Shown: positions 3,946-5,030 of the stretch, piece by piece
Layout of the letters: each line of letters begins with the position of its first letter
Numbering within the stretch: position 1 is the stretch's first letter
NCBI GenBank assembly: GCA_004525275.1
Contig: SPCO01000136.1
Location: forward strand, 1 to 5,030
Direction of reading: 5' to 3'
Source: Thermomicrobiales bacterium
Lineage (GTDB): Bacteria; Chloroflexota; Limnocylindria; Limnocylindrales; CSP1-4
DNA length: 5,030 bases
Notes under the pieces: model-generated
What the model saw: only the letters and a program-made list of their open reading frames with translations
Told to the model about the DNA's origin: nothing
Databases searched by the model: none
Made by a program: the position numbers and the translations under genes

Positions 3946-5030
3946 ATGGACGACCCGCCGCCGCCGCTCGAGGCGCCCGATCCGCGGGCGAGCGGTCGGA
4001 TCACCCGCGATGAGGCCCTCGCCCTCGTCCTGCGAGGCGATGCTCTGCTGGAGTCCGGCGACTACGCGGAGGCCGGTCAGCGTTTCTCGCGAGTCGTCGG
4101 GTTTGACGATCCGGCAATCACCGCGGCCGCCCTCCTCGGCCTCGGGGAAGCTCGATACCGCCTCGACGATGAGGTCGGCGCCGTCCAGGCCTGGATGGCC
4201 GTCCTCGAACTCCCTGAAACACCGTCGACCTATCCGGCCTGGCGGAATGTCGCTGCGGCTCGCGTCCGCGACCGCGACCTCAGCGGGGCGATGGATGCCT
4301 ATCGCGAGGCGGACCGACGCGCCCCCGAGGACGACAAGGCGGAGATCGCCAATCGACTGGGTTGGCTGGCCAAAGAGACCGGCGACACGCGGTCCTCGCA
4401 GCGCTACTTTGCGAAGGGTCGAGGGGACGCACCAAGGGTGACGTTGACGCTGGTCATCATCGCCGTGACCTCCATCGTTTCGCTGACTGCCTTGTTTTCC
4501 ACCGAGCGCGACGCGATCTACGGGTTGCTGCAGCTGGACAAGCCGGGCGTCGCCGTGGGGGAGTACTGGCGGCTGTGGAGCGTCACTCTGCTCCACGGCG
4601 ACCTGATCCACCTGGCCTTCAACATGTACGCATTATTCCTGGCCGGTTCGATCGTGGAGCGCTGGTATGGATCGATCCGGTTCCTGGCCTTCTATCTCGC
4701 CTGTGCCGCCGCTGGTTCGACCGCGAGTTTCGTGTTCGGTGGCGACGTCCCGTCGGTCGGGGCTTCCGGCGCGGTCTTCGGCATGTTCGGGATCCTGTTG
4801 ACCGCCGGCCGCCTGCATCATCCGGTCGATCGGCAGGCCCGCGGCATCGTGAACCAGCTCGTCTTCCTGGTCATCATCAATCTCGTGTTCGGGTTCACGT
4901 CCGGCGGCTCGATCGACAATGCAGCCCACCTCGGCGGCCTGGCTGCCGGTCTGTGGCTCGGCGCACTCATTCCTCCGACGAAGGTCCCGACCCTGTCGTC
5001 GCTCTGGAATCGACCCAGCGACGGAAGGAC
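3946..5030 (+). CDS. TPR-rhomboid fusion, intramembrane serine protease (3' end outside window)
   Basis: At least 361 residues are encoded and the frame is open at the window edge. Residues 20-160 are a soluble, cytoplasmic helical repeat region of three to four TPR-like units (for example G-D-A-L-L-E-S-G-D-Y-A-E-A at 31-43). Six hydrophobic segments follow: about 165-185, 212-234, 244-264, 270-289, 303-317 and 326-342. The rhomboid hallmarks are complete: the L1-loop W-R (208-209), H-G-D-L-I-H-L-A-F-N (217-226) with His222 and Asn226 that support the oxyanion, G-A-S-G (272-275) with nucleophile Ser274, and A-H-L-G-G (327-331) with catalytic His328. The spacing matches E. coli GlpG (H150, N154, S201, H254). 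It should therefore be an active protease cutting transmembrane substrates; the TPR part may recruit partners or substrates. The start could be ATG 3946 or the adjoining GTG 3943. Only a few residues beyond the sixth membrane segment are visible (to 361). Confidence 0.93.
   Translation, partial: MDDPPPPLEAPDPRASGRITRDEALALVLRGDALLESGDYAEAGQRFSRVVGFDDPAITAAALLGLGEARYRLDDEVGAVQAWMAVLELPETPSTYPAWRNVAAARVRDRDLSGAMDAYREADRRAPEDDKAEIANRLGWLAKETGDTRSSQRYFAKGRGDAPRVTLTLVIIAVTSIVSLTALFSTERDAIYGLLQLDKPGVAVGEYWRLWSVTLLHGDLIHLAFNMYALFLAGSIVERWYGSIRFLAFYLACAAAGSTASFVFGGDVPSVGASGAVFGMFGILLTAGRLHHPVDRQARGIVNQLVFLVIINLVFGFTSGGSIDNAAHLGGLAAGLWLGALIPPTKVPTLSSLWNRPSDGR

Noticed and set aside
2990..3946. Plus-strand open frame of 318 codons across the SRAP gene
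   Set aside because: It is antisense to the complete SRAP gene and overlaps the kinase-like gene; its translation is Arg-rich without domain features.
3745..4611. Long minus-strand open frame (288 codons) opposite the rhomboid gene and the SRAP 5' end
   Set aside because: It lies antisense to two genes with intact catalytic motifs; the translation is Arg/Pro-rich with no recognisable domain, as expected for a shadow frame in GC-rich DNA.

Overview
The window is high-GC bacterial DNA, tightly packed, with seven protein genes and no RNA gene, insertion sequence or CRISPR array that I can see. The protein styles (a short M16 peptidase C-terminus, an ECF sigma factor with a Pro/Thr/Glu-tailed membrane partner, a TPR-rhomboid fusion, GTG/ATG starts sitting 6-7 bases behind -10-like hexamers) suggest a high-GC soil or freshwater lineage such as Chloroflexota (Limnocylindria-like) or an actinobacterium. 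This placement is inference; no marker gene here fixes it.

Layout. 1-423 (+) is the C-terminal end of an M16 zinc-peptidase-family protein that begins outside the window. 424-499 is a leader region with an ECF-type promoter candidate (its -35 overlaps the M16 stop codon), a small hairpin and a good ribosome binding site. 500-967 (+) encodes a small exported, very acidic repeat protein, ending on a strong GC-rich hairpin (966-986). 1040-1729 (+) is an ECF sigma-70 factor, and 1726-2478 (+) overlaps it by four bases and encodes a single-pass membrane protein that is probably its anti-sigma factor. 2527-3192 (+) is a shortened, degenerate PfkB/ribokinase-like protein. 3221-3919 (-) is a complete SRAP (YedK/HMCES) abasic-site crosslinking protein, convergent with the kinase-like gene over a 28-base gap that holds a hairpin. 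3946-5030 (+), divergent from the SRAP gene over only about 23-26 bases, is a TPR-rhomboid intramembrane serine protease whose last residues lie past the window edge.

How the genes may work together. The most interesting unit is 421-2478: an ECF sigma factor flanked by two exported proteins that both carry the same six-residue repeat (E-P-T-E-T-A type), with the first one preceded by an ECF-like promoter. A reasonable model is an autoregulated cell-surface sensing module in which the sigma factor drives the acidic repeat protein and is held by the membrane protein encoded next to it. This is inference: the anti-sigma call rests on gene overlap and topology, since the protein lacks the zinc-binding His/Cys motif of the best-known family. 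The SRAP and rhomboid genes are housekeeping-like neighbours with intact catalytic residues and no visible link to the sigma module.
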